A stretch of DNA of 55,749 bases from Pantoea phytobeneficialis (lineage in GTDB: Bacteria; Pseudomonadota; Gammaproteobacteria; Enterobacterales; Enterobacteriaceae): assembly GCF_009728735.1 (NCBI RefSeq), contig NZ_CP024640.1:211542-267290 (forward strand). The letters are read 5' to 3'. The translations under genes were made by a program, and so were the position numbers. This document shows, piece after piece, positions 36,998-47,470 of the stretch. The notes beneath the pieces are model-generated. The model was not told where the DNA came from. It did no database searches and saw only the letters and a program-made list of their open reading frames with translations. Position 1 is the first letter of the stretch. Each line of letters starts with the position of its first letter.

Positions 36998-38312
36998 TGA
37001 GCACACTGGCTGATTCATTATTTGGGGTGATCGAGAATCGTATCAGTCCCATTGCCGCGCGGCTCTCCTCGCAGCGACATGTGGTGGCGATAAAAGATGG
37101 CTTTATTGCATCGATGCCATTTTTAATTGTTGGCTCTTTTATGCTGCTGTTCTCGCATCCTCCGTTCAGTGAAACCAGCCAGTGGGGATTTGCCCAGTGG
37201 TGGCTGGGTATCGTTAAGCAATACAACGATCAACTGATGATGCCCTACAACATGACGATGGGCATTATGGCGGTGTTTATTACCGGTGCGATTGCCTATA
37301 ACCTGGCCCAGAGCTACAAACTTAACGGCCTGATGGCGGCGCTGCTGGCGTTGATGACGTTTCTGGTGGTGGCCGCCCCTGCAAAAGATGGGGCGCTTTC
37401 CGTCGCTTCGCTGGGCGGGGAAGGAATTTTTACCGCCATTCTGATCAGCCTGTACTGTACCGAGGTGATGCATCTGCTGGTGAAGTACAACATCGGTTTC
37501 AAACTGCCGGAGCAGGTGCCGCCGAAAATTCGTCAGTCCTTCGATCTGCTGATCCCGATTGTGGTGATATTTCTGACGCTCTATCCGCTGAATCTGTTTA
37601 TGCAGAGCCACTTTGGCTTACTGATTCCGCAGGCAATTATGGCGGTATTCGCACCGATCATTTCCGCGGCTGATTCCCTGCCTGCGGTGCTGATTGCGGT
37701 GCTGCTGTGCCATCTGCTGTGGTTTGCCGGTATTCATGGTGCGGCAATTGTCGGCGGTATTTTGCAGGCATTCTGGTTGAGTAATCTGGGGCTTAACCAG
37801 GAAGCGTTAACCGCCGGGGAGCCTATTCCGAAAATCTTTATCGAACCTTTCTGGCAGTTCTTTATTACCGTCGGCGGTTCAGGTGCGACGATGGGGCTGG
37901 TGATTCTTTACCTGCGCAGTCGTTCCGCTCATCTGCGTTCTATCGGGCGTCTCGGCCTGGTGCCCGGCATGTTCAACATCAACGAACCGATTATCTTCGG
38001 CTCACCGGTGGTGATGAACCCGCTGCTGTTTATTCCGTTTATCACGACGCCATTGCTGAACGCCATCATCGCCTGGACGGCCACGCGTACCAATCTGATC
38101 AACCATGTGATTTCTCTGGCTCCCTGGACCACGCCCGGTCCGATTGGTGCGGCCTGGTCTACCGGCTGGGACTGGCGTGCAGTGGTACTGGTGCTGTTCC
38201 TGATTGGCCTGTCGACCCTGATTTATTACCCGTTCTTCAAGATGTATGAACGCCAGCTGCTGCAACAGGAAGCGGAGATGGCGCATGAAACCCTGGCAGA
38301 GGAGATGAAGTG

Positions 38313-38313
<1 letters not shown>
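36997..38313 (+). CDS. PTS EIIC permease, lactose/cellobiose family
   Basis: This 438-residue inner membrane permease has about ten hydrophobic segments and the family start FGVIENRISPIAARLSSQRHVVAIKDGFIASMPFLIVGS in short blocks. LWFAGIHGAAIVGGI contains the His that binds sugar in ChbC-type permeases, and GMFNINEPIIFGSPVVMNP the conserved Glu. It transports a beta-linked disaccharide or aryl-glucoside. Start and stop overlap its neighbours, so EIIB, EIIC and EIIA are translationally coupled. Confidence 0.9.
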
Positions 38314-40123
<1,810 letters not shown>

Positions 40124-40138
40124 GTCGATCAATTAACA

Positions 40139-40170
40139 CGTCGCGGCGCGTTTTAAATCGTGCCGCGACG
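40139..40170. repeat. Divergent REP-like hairpin between GH1 and HAD genes
   Basis: CGTCGCGGC...GCCGCGACG forms a 9-bp stem around an AT-rich centre. It resembles the window's REP family with changes (TAGCGG to TCGCGG) and could attenuate transcription within the operon. The HAD gene starts within five bases of its end. Confidence 0.65.
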
Positions 40171-40174
40171 GAAT

Positions 40175-40993
40175 ATGTTATGGAATCATGTTTTGATTAA
40201 ATTAATTATCAGCGATCTGGATGGCACCTTTCTGAATAGTCAGGGCGATTATGATCGAAAATTGTATCGCGAAGTTCGCCAGTTGATGCAGGAAAAAGGT
40301 GTCCATTTTGCCGCCTGCACCGGTAAACAATGTGAACGGGTGGAGGAGTTATTTGGCGATAATTCGCGTGATATCTGGATTTTGGGAGACAGCGCCACCC
40401 GCATTAAACGCAACGGCGAATTTATTTATCAGTCGCTGATTGATAATCATCTGGGGCAGCAAATCATCGCCGCCCTGCACCAGGCGAGTTCCCGGCATGT
40501 GGTGATCGCCTGTACCCCATCTGGTGCGGTGATCCGTCAGGATACCCCCGCCCATCTGGCCGAGCGGGTTCGCCACTCTTATGCCAGCCTGCGGAAGGTG
40601 GAGGATCTCAGCCGCCTGACTGACGATTTTGTCAAAATTACCGTCTATGACGAAACGGGAAGCTGCCCGCAGACGCGTCCGTCTCTGACGCCATTTGAAC
40701 ATCAGGTGTATATCGTGGTAGCCGAAGCTGCGTGGATCGATATTGCCAATGAGGGGATACATAAAGGCAGCACTATCCGGCGACTTCAGGAAATGTTAAA
40801 TATTGGTCGTCATGAAACCATGGCGTTCGGTGACGGTTATAACGATATTGAATTACTTTCTGAAGCGGAATACAGCTTCGCCATGCGCAATGGATTTGAT
40901 GAAACCAAAAAAGTGGCGAATTTTATTACAGGTTCTAATGATGAAAATGCGGTGTTAAATACTATCAAACGTATTTTGTCGCTACAAAATTAA
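40175..40993 (+). CDS. Cof-type HAD-superfamily phosphatase
   Basis: This protein of about 272 residues carries the HAD motifs of Cof/YidA phosphatases: LIISDLDGTFLN (nucleophile and general acid Asp), ACTGKQ (motif II), HKGSTIRRL (motif III Lys) and FGDGYNDIELL (motif IV). The cap is of the C2B type. The start is uncertain: ATG at 40175 is used, but a TTG at 40193 preceded by GGAA begins right at the conserved IKLIISDLDG. It probably dephosphorylates a sugar phosphate formed by this operon, perhaps relieving sugar-phosphate stress. Confidence 0.8.
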   Translation: MLWNHVLIKLIISDLDGTFLNSQGDYDRKLYREVRQLMQEKGVHFAACTGKQCERVEELFGDNSRDIWILGDSATRIKRNGEFIYQSLIDNHLGQQIIAALHQASSRHVVIACTPSGAVIRQDTPAHLAERVRHSYASLRKVEDLSRLTDDFVKITVYDETGSCPQTRPSLTPFEHQVYIVVAEAAWIDIANEGIHKGSTIRRLQEMLNIGRHETMAFGDGYNDIELLSEAEYSFAMRNGFDETKKVANFITGSNDENAVLNTIKRILSLQN

Positions 40994-41128
40994 TAAAATC
41001 TGCGTCCTGTTTTCAATAAAAATATTCAGTCTCCAGGAAAAATATCATCCACGAGGTGAGGGCGAATGCTGGTCATTATCAGGCTGGCACGCTGTTGCCT
41101 GACCTGTAACCTGACGGAGTGCTGTCCT

Positions 41129-42538
41129 ATGCAAAATAAGATAAAAATTGTCACTATCGGTGGAGGTTCAAGCTATACCCCTGAATTGATCGAAGGGTTA
41201 ATTGTCCGACAGGCACAATTGCCGATTGCCGAATTGTGGCTGGTCGATATCGACGCGGGTGCGGAGAAAATGGAGATCGTCGGCAACATGGCAAAGCGTA
41301 TGATTGCCGCCGCAAAACTGGACTGGCAGGTACATCTGACCCTCGACCGGCGTGAAGCCCTGAAAGATGCTGATTACGTCACCACCCAATTCCGCGTTGG
41401 TTTACTGGATGCCCGACTGAAAGACGAGGTGATCCCGCTGGCAAACGGGCTGCTCGGCCAGGAAACCAACGGTCCTGGCGGTATTTTTAAAGCTTTCCGC
41501 ACCATTCCGGTGATCCTCGATATCATCAAAGATATGCGCGAACTCTGTCCAAATGCATGGCTGGTGGATTTTACCAATCCGGCCGGGATGGTGACCGAAG
41601 CAGCGATTAAACAAGGCAAATGGGAGAAAACCGTCGGCTTGTGTAATGTGCCATTCGGCCATATCAACCAGGCGTGTGAAGTGCTGGCGAAAGAGGAAAA
41701 GGATCTGTTCTTCAAATTTGCCGGTCTTAACCATTTTCACTGGCACCGCGTGTGGGACCAGCAGGGTAATGAACGTACCGCCGAATTGATCGAGAAAATC
41801 TATGCGCCGGAGCACCGGGCGAAAACGGATGAGGGACTGAAGAACATCCACCAGATCCCGTTTCATTATGAGCAGGTGAAACACCTCGGGGTGCTGCCTT
41901 GTGGTTATCATCGTTATTACTACCTTCAGGAGCCGATGCTGGCCCATGCGGTTGAGGAGTTCGAACGCTATGAAACCCGTGCTGAAGTGGTGAAAAAGAC
42001 GGAGGCGCGTCTGTTTGAACTGTATAAAGACGTTAACCTGAACTATAAGCCGGAAGAACTCAGCCAGCGCGGAGGCGCGCATTACAGTGATGCCGCCTGT
42101 GATCTCATCGCATCGATTCATAACAACAGCGGCAAATTAATGGTGGTGTCCACCCGTAATAACGGAGCAATTGCCGACCTGCCGTTTGACTGCATCGTGG
42201 AGGTGACGGCATCGATTACCGCACATGGCCCTGAACCGTTGCGCTGGGGCGCATTGCCGTCTGCCGCACGCGGCATGATTCAGCTGATGAAGGCGATGGA
42301 AGAGACGGTGATTGAAGCGGCTGTTACCGGTGATTATGGTGCGGCGTTACATGCCTTTACCATCAATCCGTTGATACCGGCGGGCGACACGGCGATTAAA
42401 GTGCTGGATGAACTGTTGTATGCGCACAAAGCCTGGTTGCCGAAGTTTGCAGATAAAATCGCAGAAATAGAAAGAAATAAGCCGGAAGTCGTGCAGTTTG
42501 TGGATCGGTTACTGGCAGATAGAAAAACGCACGCCTAA
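41129..42538 (+). CDS. 6-phospho-beta-glucosidase, GH4 (NAD- and metal-dependent, CelF/LicH type)
   Basis: This 469-residue GH4 enzyme uses NAD and a divalent metal by a redox elimination mechanism unlike GH1. KIVTIGGGSSYTPELIEGL is the Rossmann NAD-binding start. Cys172 in GLCNVPFGH and His202 in AGLNHFHW are the metal ligands, and VDFTNPAGMVTEA is the family's Asn-Pro block. The ATG at 41129 has ACGGAG upstream. Two unrelated phosphoglucosidases in one operon suggest that the transporter delivers several substrates or that one enzyme handles oxidised or thio-linked forms. The gene ends at a strong terminator. Confidence 0.88.
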   Translation: MQNKIKIVTIGGGSSYTPELIEGLIVRQAQLPIAELWLVDIDAGAEKMEIVGNMAKRMIAAAKLDWQVHLTLDRREALKDADYVTTQFRVGLLDARLKDEVIPLANGLLGQETNGPGGIFKAFRTIPVILDIIKDMRELCPNAWLVDFTNPAGMVTEAAIKQGKWEKTVGLCNVPFGHINQACEVLAKEEKDLFFKFAGLNHFHWHRVWDQQGNERTAELIEKIYAPEHRAKTDEGLKNIHQIPFHYEQVKHLGVLPCGYHRYYYLQEPMLAHAVEEFERYETRAEVVKKTEARLFELYKDVNLNYKPEELSQRGGAHYSDAACDLIASIHNNSGKLMVVSTRNNGAIADLPFDCIVEVTASITAHGPEPLRWGALPSAARGMIQLMKAMEETVIEAAVTGDYGAALHAFTINPLIPAGDTAIKVLDELLYAHKAWLPKFADKIAEIERNKPEVVQFVDRLLADRKTHA

Positions 42539-42544
42539 GCAAAA

Positions 42545-42577
42545 GACAACCAAAGCGCCACAGGCGCTTTGGTTGTC
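42545..42577. terminator. Bidirectional terminator, 15-bp perfect stem
   Basis: GACAACCAAAGCGCC and GGCGCTTTGGTTGTC pair perfectly around a 3-base loop (ACA), between the GH4 gene and the convergent polyol-permease-type gene. Confidence 0.85.
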
Positions 42578-42595
42578 ATATTCTGTATGACGGAA

Positions 42596-43831
42596 TCATG
42601 CGGCTTTATCTTTCATCGCCACCTGGGAACCCAGCTCATCCGGGGTTTTCAGGAACGGTGTCAGTACTGCGCTCAGAATATATAGCCCGGCGTAGATACC
42701 CAGTACACCGCCAGCACCTAAAGAGGTGTAGAACAGGGCGGTGATTGCCGGAGCGATAAAGGCACCCAATCCGGCACCGAGGTTGAGTACTGACATGGCG
42801 GCACCTTTACTTTCAGGGGCCAGCATCGGGAACAAGGCGGAAAGCGGTACATAACCCGCCATCGTAACCCCGCACAGGCAGAGGACAAACGCCATCACAT
42901 AGAAGTTATGGCCCAGCAGCTGGGGCACCAGCCAGACCAGAACCAACACAATGGCATAGCCCACGCCACCGACCCAAAGAATGGTATTACGCCAGCCAAA
43001 TTTGTCGCCAAAGAAGCCAAAGAAGAGATTGGCGAAAATAGCCACGACAAACACAGCCGACCACATATGCAACCACTCGGTTTTGCTGTAGCCAAAACTG
43101 ATCAGATACAGCGGCAGAAAGGTTGCCAGTCCATATTGTGCGACGCCATTGATTGATTTGACCACCAGCCCCATTGCAATCACCGGGCGTTGCAGGATAG
43201 TGATGCCCTTCATCAATTCGGCGGCACTAAAAGGATGGATTTCTGATGCAGGAACCTTGTCGCGATTTACCCAAATTGCCAGGGTGGCGCCCACAATTAC
43301 GAATCCCATCCCGGTCCAGAGCACATGGATCTCCCCCATCACCGGAAGCGCCAGCGAGGAGAAAAAAGGTCCAATCACGCTCAAGCCCAGGGAGAAGGTA
43401 AACCAGAACCAACCCACTGCGGTTGAACGGCGTTCCAGCGGTGTACTGTAGTTAATCCACACGAGAAAGGAGTAAGCAAAAAGTGGATAGCCGATGCCGC
43501 GAATGGCATAGAACGGCAGCATCACGGCCATGTGCATCGAATGTAAGCCGATGCCGATAAAGCCAATGCTTCCCACGACAAAAGCAATCAAACCATACAG
43601 CATCACTTTGCGCGGCCCCAGTGTCTGCACAAAGACCCCAGTGACCCAGGCCGCCAGCGTTACCGCGATGCCATAGGCGGTAATCAGGAATGAGGCTTCA
43701 GCAACGGATAACCCTTTTTCAACTAACCAGATAGATATCCATGCCTGTTCAACACCGTCACCAATCATGAATATTGTCAGACCAATATAACCCCACAACA
43801 AATTTTTAGGTAAACCCAGTAGATTAAACAT
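42596..43831 (-). CDS. MFS transporter, polyol permease (RbtT/DalT) type
   Basis: This 411-residue protein has twelve hydrophobic segments. The start LGLPKNLLWGYIGLTIFMIGDGVEQAWIS and YGIAVTLAAWVTGVF match ribitol and arabinitol permeases of Klebsiella and relatives. GFFGDKFGWRNTI is the motif A copy of the second half. It would import a sugar alcohol or pentose by proton symport. GGGGGGAAC precedes the ATG. The next gene upstream on the same strand is a TIM-barrel isomerase, with 63 bases between them, so they are probably one operon divergent from the RpiR/kinase pair. Confidence 0.82.
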   Translation of the reverse strand: MFNLLGLPKNLLWGYIGLTIFMIGDGVEQAWISIWLVEKGLSVAEASFLITAYGIAVTLAAWVTGVFVQTLGPRKVMLYGLIAFVVGSIGFIGIGLHSMHMAVMLPFYAIRGIGYPLFAYSFLVWINYSTPLERRSTAVGWFWFTFSLGLSVIGPFFSSLALPVMGEIHVLWTGMGFVIVGATLAIWVNRDKVPASEIHPFSAAELMKGITILQRPVIAMGLVVKSINGVAQYGLATFLPLYLISFGYSKTEWLHMWSAVFVVAIFANLFFGFFGDKFGWRNTILWVGGVGYAIVLVLVWLVPQLLGHNFYVMAFVLCLCGVTMAGYVPLSALFPMLAPESKGAAMSVLNLGAGLGAFIAPAITALFYTSLGAGGVLGIYAGLYILSAVLTPFLKTPDELGSQVAMKDKAA

Positions 43832-43894
43832 AGTTCCCCCCAGTGCAGGACACTGTATGGATAAAGAGACGAGGTAAGATAAATATAATTTTTA

Positions 43895-44845
43895 TTAATT
43901 AATCATCTTCAGAACCAGGGATTGAACTTTAATCGCATCCTGATCTCTGATCAGACGTTCCATTTCTTCCAGACCAATTTGATCAATAAAATTCGACAGC
44001 GTTTTATACATGCGAATGTTTTGCGCGCATTCTGCTACCGGATCTTCCCGGCTGGGGAACGTATCAAAATAAACCAGCCCGTCAAAATTCACACGCTTCG
44101 CATAATAGATATATTCCAGCGTCTGCATCAGATGTACAGAACCCAGCATTAATCCATCATCAAAATGACCATAGCCATCATTCAGATGAAATCCAACTAG
44201 CTTGTTTTTACGTGCCGACAGGAATAATGAAAAAGCCGGGTTCTCTTTTTTCATGATCATGTGACAGAAATCAAGAGTGATACCGAAGTTTGGCGAACCC
44301 ACATCGTCGATCAACATTAATGTTGAAGAAACATCCCCGATAAAGGAAAACGTCCTCGGCTCATAAGGTTTGTATTCAAAGCTGAACTGCATATCCGGGT
44401 GAGCTTGAGTCACCTGTTGCAAGGCGTTAACCAGTAATTCGTAGGCTCTGAAGTAATCCTGCTGGAAGGGATAATCGTAGCCGTCATAGCCGAACCAGAG
44501 CGTGACCGTGTTGCCGCCGAGGAATTTACACATTTCTGCGGCTTCCAGCGTAATGCGGATGGCCTTATTACGCAGTGCCTCATCGGGATTGGTAAATTCG
44601 CCGTTAATAAATTCTTTGTTATAACGTAGGGCAATGCCGCCAACTTTTAAACCGTTATCGGCGATGCAGGATTTAATCACAGACTTGTCCTGACCGATAA
44701 AATGTTCAGGATAATTCAATTCAATGTGGGTAAGACCTTCAGCCTGACCCATGCGAGTAATAAGATCACAGGTGTCCATATTATTCTTTGCTGAGAATAA
44801 TTCAGGGCGAGATCGGAATGAATTGATACGGGACGAGAATTTCAT
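43895..44845 (-). CDS. TIM-barrel sugar isomerase/epimerase (xylose isomerase-like)
   Basis: This 316-residue protein is of the AP-endonuclease/xylose isomerase-like TIM-barrel family. Likely metal-binding acids lie in FSFEYKPYEPR (Glu), GITLDFCHM (Asp, His), GFHLNDGYGHFDD (His, Asp) and YFDTFPSRED, in the order seen in L-rhamnose isomerase-like and tagatose 3-epimerase enzymes. The ATG at 44845 has AAAGGT upstream; a start 72 bases earlier adds an unlikely extension. With a polyol permease, a PfkB kinase and an RpiR regulator it defines a small catabolic locus. Which sugar is isomerised cannot be told. Confidence 0.78.
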   Translation of the reverse strand: MKFSSRINSFRSRPELFSAKNNMDTCDLITRMGQAEGLTHIELNYPEHFIGQDKSVIKSCIADNGLKVGGIALRYNKEFINGEFTNPDEALRNKAIRITLEAAEMCKFLGGNTVTLWFGYDGYDYPFQQDYFRAYELLVNALQQVTQAHPDMQFSFEYKPYEPRTFSFIGDVSSTLMLIDDVGSPNFGITLDFCHMIMKKENPAFSLFLSARKNKLVGFHLNDGYGHFDDGLMLGSVHLMQTLEYIYYAKRVNFDGLVYFDTFPSREDPVAECAQNIRMYKTLSNFIDQIGLEEMERLIRDQDAIKVQSLVLKMIN

Positions 44846-44960
44846 GGCTTTTACCTTTAATGGAACGTCGGCAGAGTTATAAGGCAACTTGCTTTTGGGG
44901 TAAATGCCATGATGCAAATGATACTGAAAGTAAAATCATAATCAGAGAATGAAGGTTAAA

Positions 44961-44979
44961 ATTTTACTCCGAGTAAAAT
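44961..44979. promoter_or_regulatory. Perfect 19-bp palindrome, likely RpiR operator
   Basis: ATTTTACTC-C-GAGTAAAAT is centred in the divergent region between the isomerase and RpiR genes. A matching half-site AGTAAAAT lies at 44929-44936, about three helical turns away. The 44846-45080 region also holds both promoters. Confidence 0.7.
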
Positions 44980-45080
44980 ACAAAAATAAAACATTTCACA
45001 ACCTGTGACGCAGTTAACATTTTCGCGCTGAGAGCACATGCTAACCTTTTCCGCAGAAGGTTATTTGGTGGGTGAGTAGT

Positions 45081-45962
45081 ATGCATAATCGTTTAAAAGG
45101 AAACGAAATATTTTTACTGGCGCGTACGCTGGCACCGGAGTTAGGAAGAAAAGAAAGGTCGATTGCACGATTTATTGATGATAATCCCGAAACGCTGGCT
45201 TCCATGTCTATCAGTGATATTGCCGATTATCTCGATGTCAGTGTCGCCAGTATTACTAAGGTGGCGAAAAAACTCGGTTTTACCGGTTTTCATGATTTAA
45301 AAATGAATATCGGGAAGAATGTCACTGTCTCTGAAGAGTTTATTGATGTCCCTCCGGTTTCCGGTGGTGAGTTTTACACTGAAAAGATTGTGGAAAGTAC
45401 ACTTTATAACTCCATTCTTGCCCTACAGGAGGCGTTGAAGGCGATAGATATTGCGGTGGTGAAATCAGTTGCCGCGCTGTTTATTCATCGCAGTGAAAAC
45501 GCGCGGATAGTCATTGCTGGATGTGGTGGCTCTGGATCGATATGCGAAGATTTTAACCACAAGCTACTTAAAATTGGTATTTTCTCGTCGGTATTCAGCG
45601 ATAGCCATAAGCAATTGATGAGCGCCTCACTGATGAGGCCGGGCGATATTTTATTGACAGTGTCTCATTCCGGGCAAACAACCGATATTATCAATATGAC
45701 CAGGATGGCGAATGAGAAAGGTGCGGAGACGATTTGCCTGACTAATTATCCTAACAGCCCATTAAGTCATATCTCGCGCCACGCGATTATCTCATCGGTA
45801 AAAAACAATCCGATCACGGGTGAGAATGCAACAACGCGCATTGTTCATCTGAATATTCTGGATGCCATTTTTACCATTATTGCCAGTAAGACCAGTGAAT
45901 TTAGTCAGGAAAGTTTACACAATACCAGAAACGCTGTGACGTCTAAACGCACAGTCAGTTAA
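45081..45962 (+). CDS. RpiR-family transcriptional regulator
   Basis: This 293-residue regulator has an N-terminal RpiR HTH (about 1-80: SISDIADYLDVSVASITKVAKKLGFTGFHDLK) and a C-terminal SIS sugar-phosphate-binding domain (about 125-270: ARIVIAGCGGSGSICEDF, ILLTVSHSGQTTDIINM). The SIS domain senses a phosphosugar, probably made by the kinase downstream. ATG at 45081 is used; an in-frame GTG lies three codons upstream. It is divergent from the isomerase gene across a perfect palindrome and is 10 bases from the kinase gene. Confidence 0.86.
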   Translation: MHNRLKGNEIFLLARTLAPELGRKERSIARFIDDNPETLASMSISDIADYLDVSVASITKVAKKLGFTGFHDLKMNIGKNVTVSEEFIDVPPVSGGEFYTEKIVESTLYNSILALQEALKAIDIAVVKSVAALFIHRSENARIVIAGCGGSGSICEDFNHKLLKIGIFSSVFSDSHKQLMSASLMRPGDILLTVSHSGQTTDIINMTRMANEKGAETICLTNYPNSPLSHISRHAIISSVKNNPITGENATTRIVHLNILDAIFTIIASKTSEFSQESLHNTRNAVTSKRTVS

Positions 45963-45972
45963 GGATTTTATT

Positions 45973-46926
45973 ATGAATGTTGATGTGGTTGTTATCGGCA
46001 GCCTGAACTATGACATCCTGGTGCAACAGGACCGTCTGCCTGATATTGGTGAAACCTTCACGGGCAATGAATTAATGTTGATGCCAGGCGGGAAAGGGGC
46101 GAATCAAGCCGTACAATGTGCCAGGCTTGGATTAGCCGTCAGCATGGTAGGCTGTGTTGGTAATGATATTTATGGTCGTGAATTAATTTCATCGCTGCAT
46201 GAGAACCATGTTGGCGTCGATCATATTGCCGCGCGCGGTAATAACTCCGGCATCGGCATTGTCCAGATATTAGAATCAGGCGATTACTGTAGTACGATCA
46301 TCAAGGGTGCAAATTATCTCATCACCGAAGACGACATTACTGATGAGTTGTTTGTAAATAAACCGTTGGTCATCTTTCAGTCAGAAATTCCGGCCAATAT
46401 TGTGGAATATGCTATTCAAAAAGCGCACAAGTGGGGCAGTAAAATTCTGGTCAACAACGCACCCGCCCGTCATATTCCCGATGAAATGCTAAGGCTGATC
46501 AATTATCTGGTGGTCAACGAGACCGAGGCGAGTTTTATGCACGCTGCGCCCGTTAACTCGGTTGAGGAAGCTTTGAGCTGCGCCGTGCAGCTGAAGAAAC
46601 GCATCGCAGGTGAGGTGATCGTCACGTTAGGCGAGAAGGGGGCGGTCATCTCTGGCGACGTGAGTGCGCAACATTTTCCGGCGGTTTTCTGTCCGGATGT
46701 TGTTGATACCACCGGGGCAGGCGATTCCTTTATTGGCGGGATTGCTTACTGTCTTGTGAAGGGGATTTCATTGGCGGAAGCCGTACCGTTTGCTGCCGAG
46801 ATCAGCTCCTGCTCAATCCAGAAATACGGTGGACAAAGTTCTTTCCCTATGTTGCCTGATGTGGCTCATGCGCTGCGTGTTAATCAGGAAAGCGTTCAAT
46901 CAGTGGCAGCCACTGAGCAGCGATAA
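45973..46926 (+). CDS. PfkB/ribokinase-family sugar kinase
   Basis: This 317-residue kinase has both PfkB signatures: MPGGKGANQAVQCARLG near residue 40 and DTTGAGDSFIGGIAYCL near 240, the latter with the catalytic Asp. IGSLNYDILVQQDRLPDIGETF is the standard substrate-binding start. It phosphorylates a pentose, hexose or nucleoside; the ribokinase-like order does not by itself prove ribose. It follows the RpiR gene in an operon and ends at a convergent hairpin. Together with the permease and isomerase it would transport, isomerise and phosphorylate one substrate. Confidence 0.85.
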   Translation: MNVDVVVIGSLNYDILVQQDRLPDIGETFTGNELMLMPGGKGANQAVQCARLGLAVSMVGCVGNDIYGRELISSLHENHVGVDHIAARGNNSGIGIVQILESGDYCSTIIKGANYLITEDDITDELFVNKPLVIFQSEIPANIVEYAIQKAHKWGSKILVNNAPARHIPDEMLRLINYLVVNETEASFMHAAPVNSVEEALSCAVQLKKRIAGEVIVTLGEKGAVISGDVSAQHFPAVFCPDVVDTTGAGDSFIGGIAYCLVKGISLAEAVPFAAEISSCSIQKYGGQSSFPMLPDVAHALRVNQESVQSVAATEQR

Positions 46927-46960
46927 AAATATAACCAAGTTATTCCGTTATGTTATCCAC

Positions 46961-46991
46961 GTTGGACAGGTCAGAATATAGCCTGTCCAAC
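46961..46991. terminator. Bidirectional hairpin between kinase and lumazine synthase genes
   Basis: GTTGGACAGG and CCTGTCCAAC form a perfect 10-bp stem with an 11-base AT-rich loop, between two convergent genes. Confidence 0.72.
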
Positions 46992-46999
46992 ATCGTAAA

Positions 47000-47437
47000 T
47001 TAGTCGATTGACAACTGGGTTATCGCCAGCACCGCGCGTGCCGCTTCTGCGCCTTTCTTCACAAAATGCTTTTCATAAAACTGAATAAATTCGTCGGCGG
47101 GTTGGAAATTGTGTGGCGTCAGTGAAACCGAGAACACCGGGACATTGGTGCTTAATTGCACATTCATCAGGCCATCCACGACCGCCTGAGCGACAAAATC
47201 ATGACGATAAATGCCGCCATCGACCACCAGCGCGGCGCAGACAATGGCGTCATAGTGGCCGGTTTTTGCCAGGCGTTGTGCCAGTAAAGGCATTTCAAAC
47301 GCACCAGGGACGTCCAGCGCCTTCACCTCGGCAGCGACATTTTGCAGCGTAAGTTCCTGCTGAAAACCTTCCAGCGCCTTACCGACAATCTCTTTATGCC
47401 AGCTGGCTTTAATAAAGGCGATATTCAATTTCTTCAT
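47000..47437 (-). CDS. Type II 6,7-dimethyl-8-ribityllumazine synthase (Brucella RibH2-like paralogue)
   Basis: This 145-residue protein matches type II lumazine synthases of Brucella and rhizobia: KASWHKEIV (Trp13 replaces the usual Phe of type I), ALDVPGAFEMPLLAQ, VVDGGIYRHDFVAQAVVDGLM with catalytic His79, and PVFSVSLTPHNFQPADE. These enzymes condense 3,4-dihydroxy-2-butanone 4-phosphate with a pyrimidine to make the riboflavin precursor, and the type II form is a decamer with lower activity. It is not in a riboflavin operon but 33 bases after a SorC-type regulator in a tetrulose-phosphate locus. No FMN riboswitch is seen. It is probably a second, specialised copy. Confidence 0.85.
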   Translation of the reverse strand: MKKLNIAFIKASWHKEIVGKALEGFQQELTLQNVAAEVKALDVPGAFEMPLLAQRLAKTGHYDAIVCAALVVDGGIYRHDFVAQAVVDGLMNVQLSTNVPVFSVSLTPHNFQPADEFIQFYEKHFVKKGAEAARAVLAITQLSID

Positions 47438-47470
47438 AGTGACTCCAGTTTTCCACTGCAATTTCGGTAT

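Noticed and set aside
41402..42121. Minus-strand open frame (239 codons) opposite the GH4 gene
   Set aside because: No family features, and the GH4 catalytic motifs on the plus strand settle the reading.
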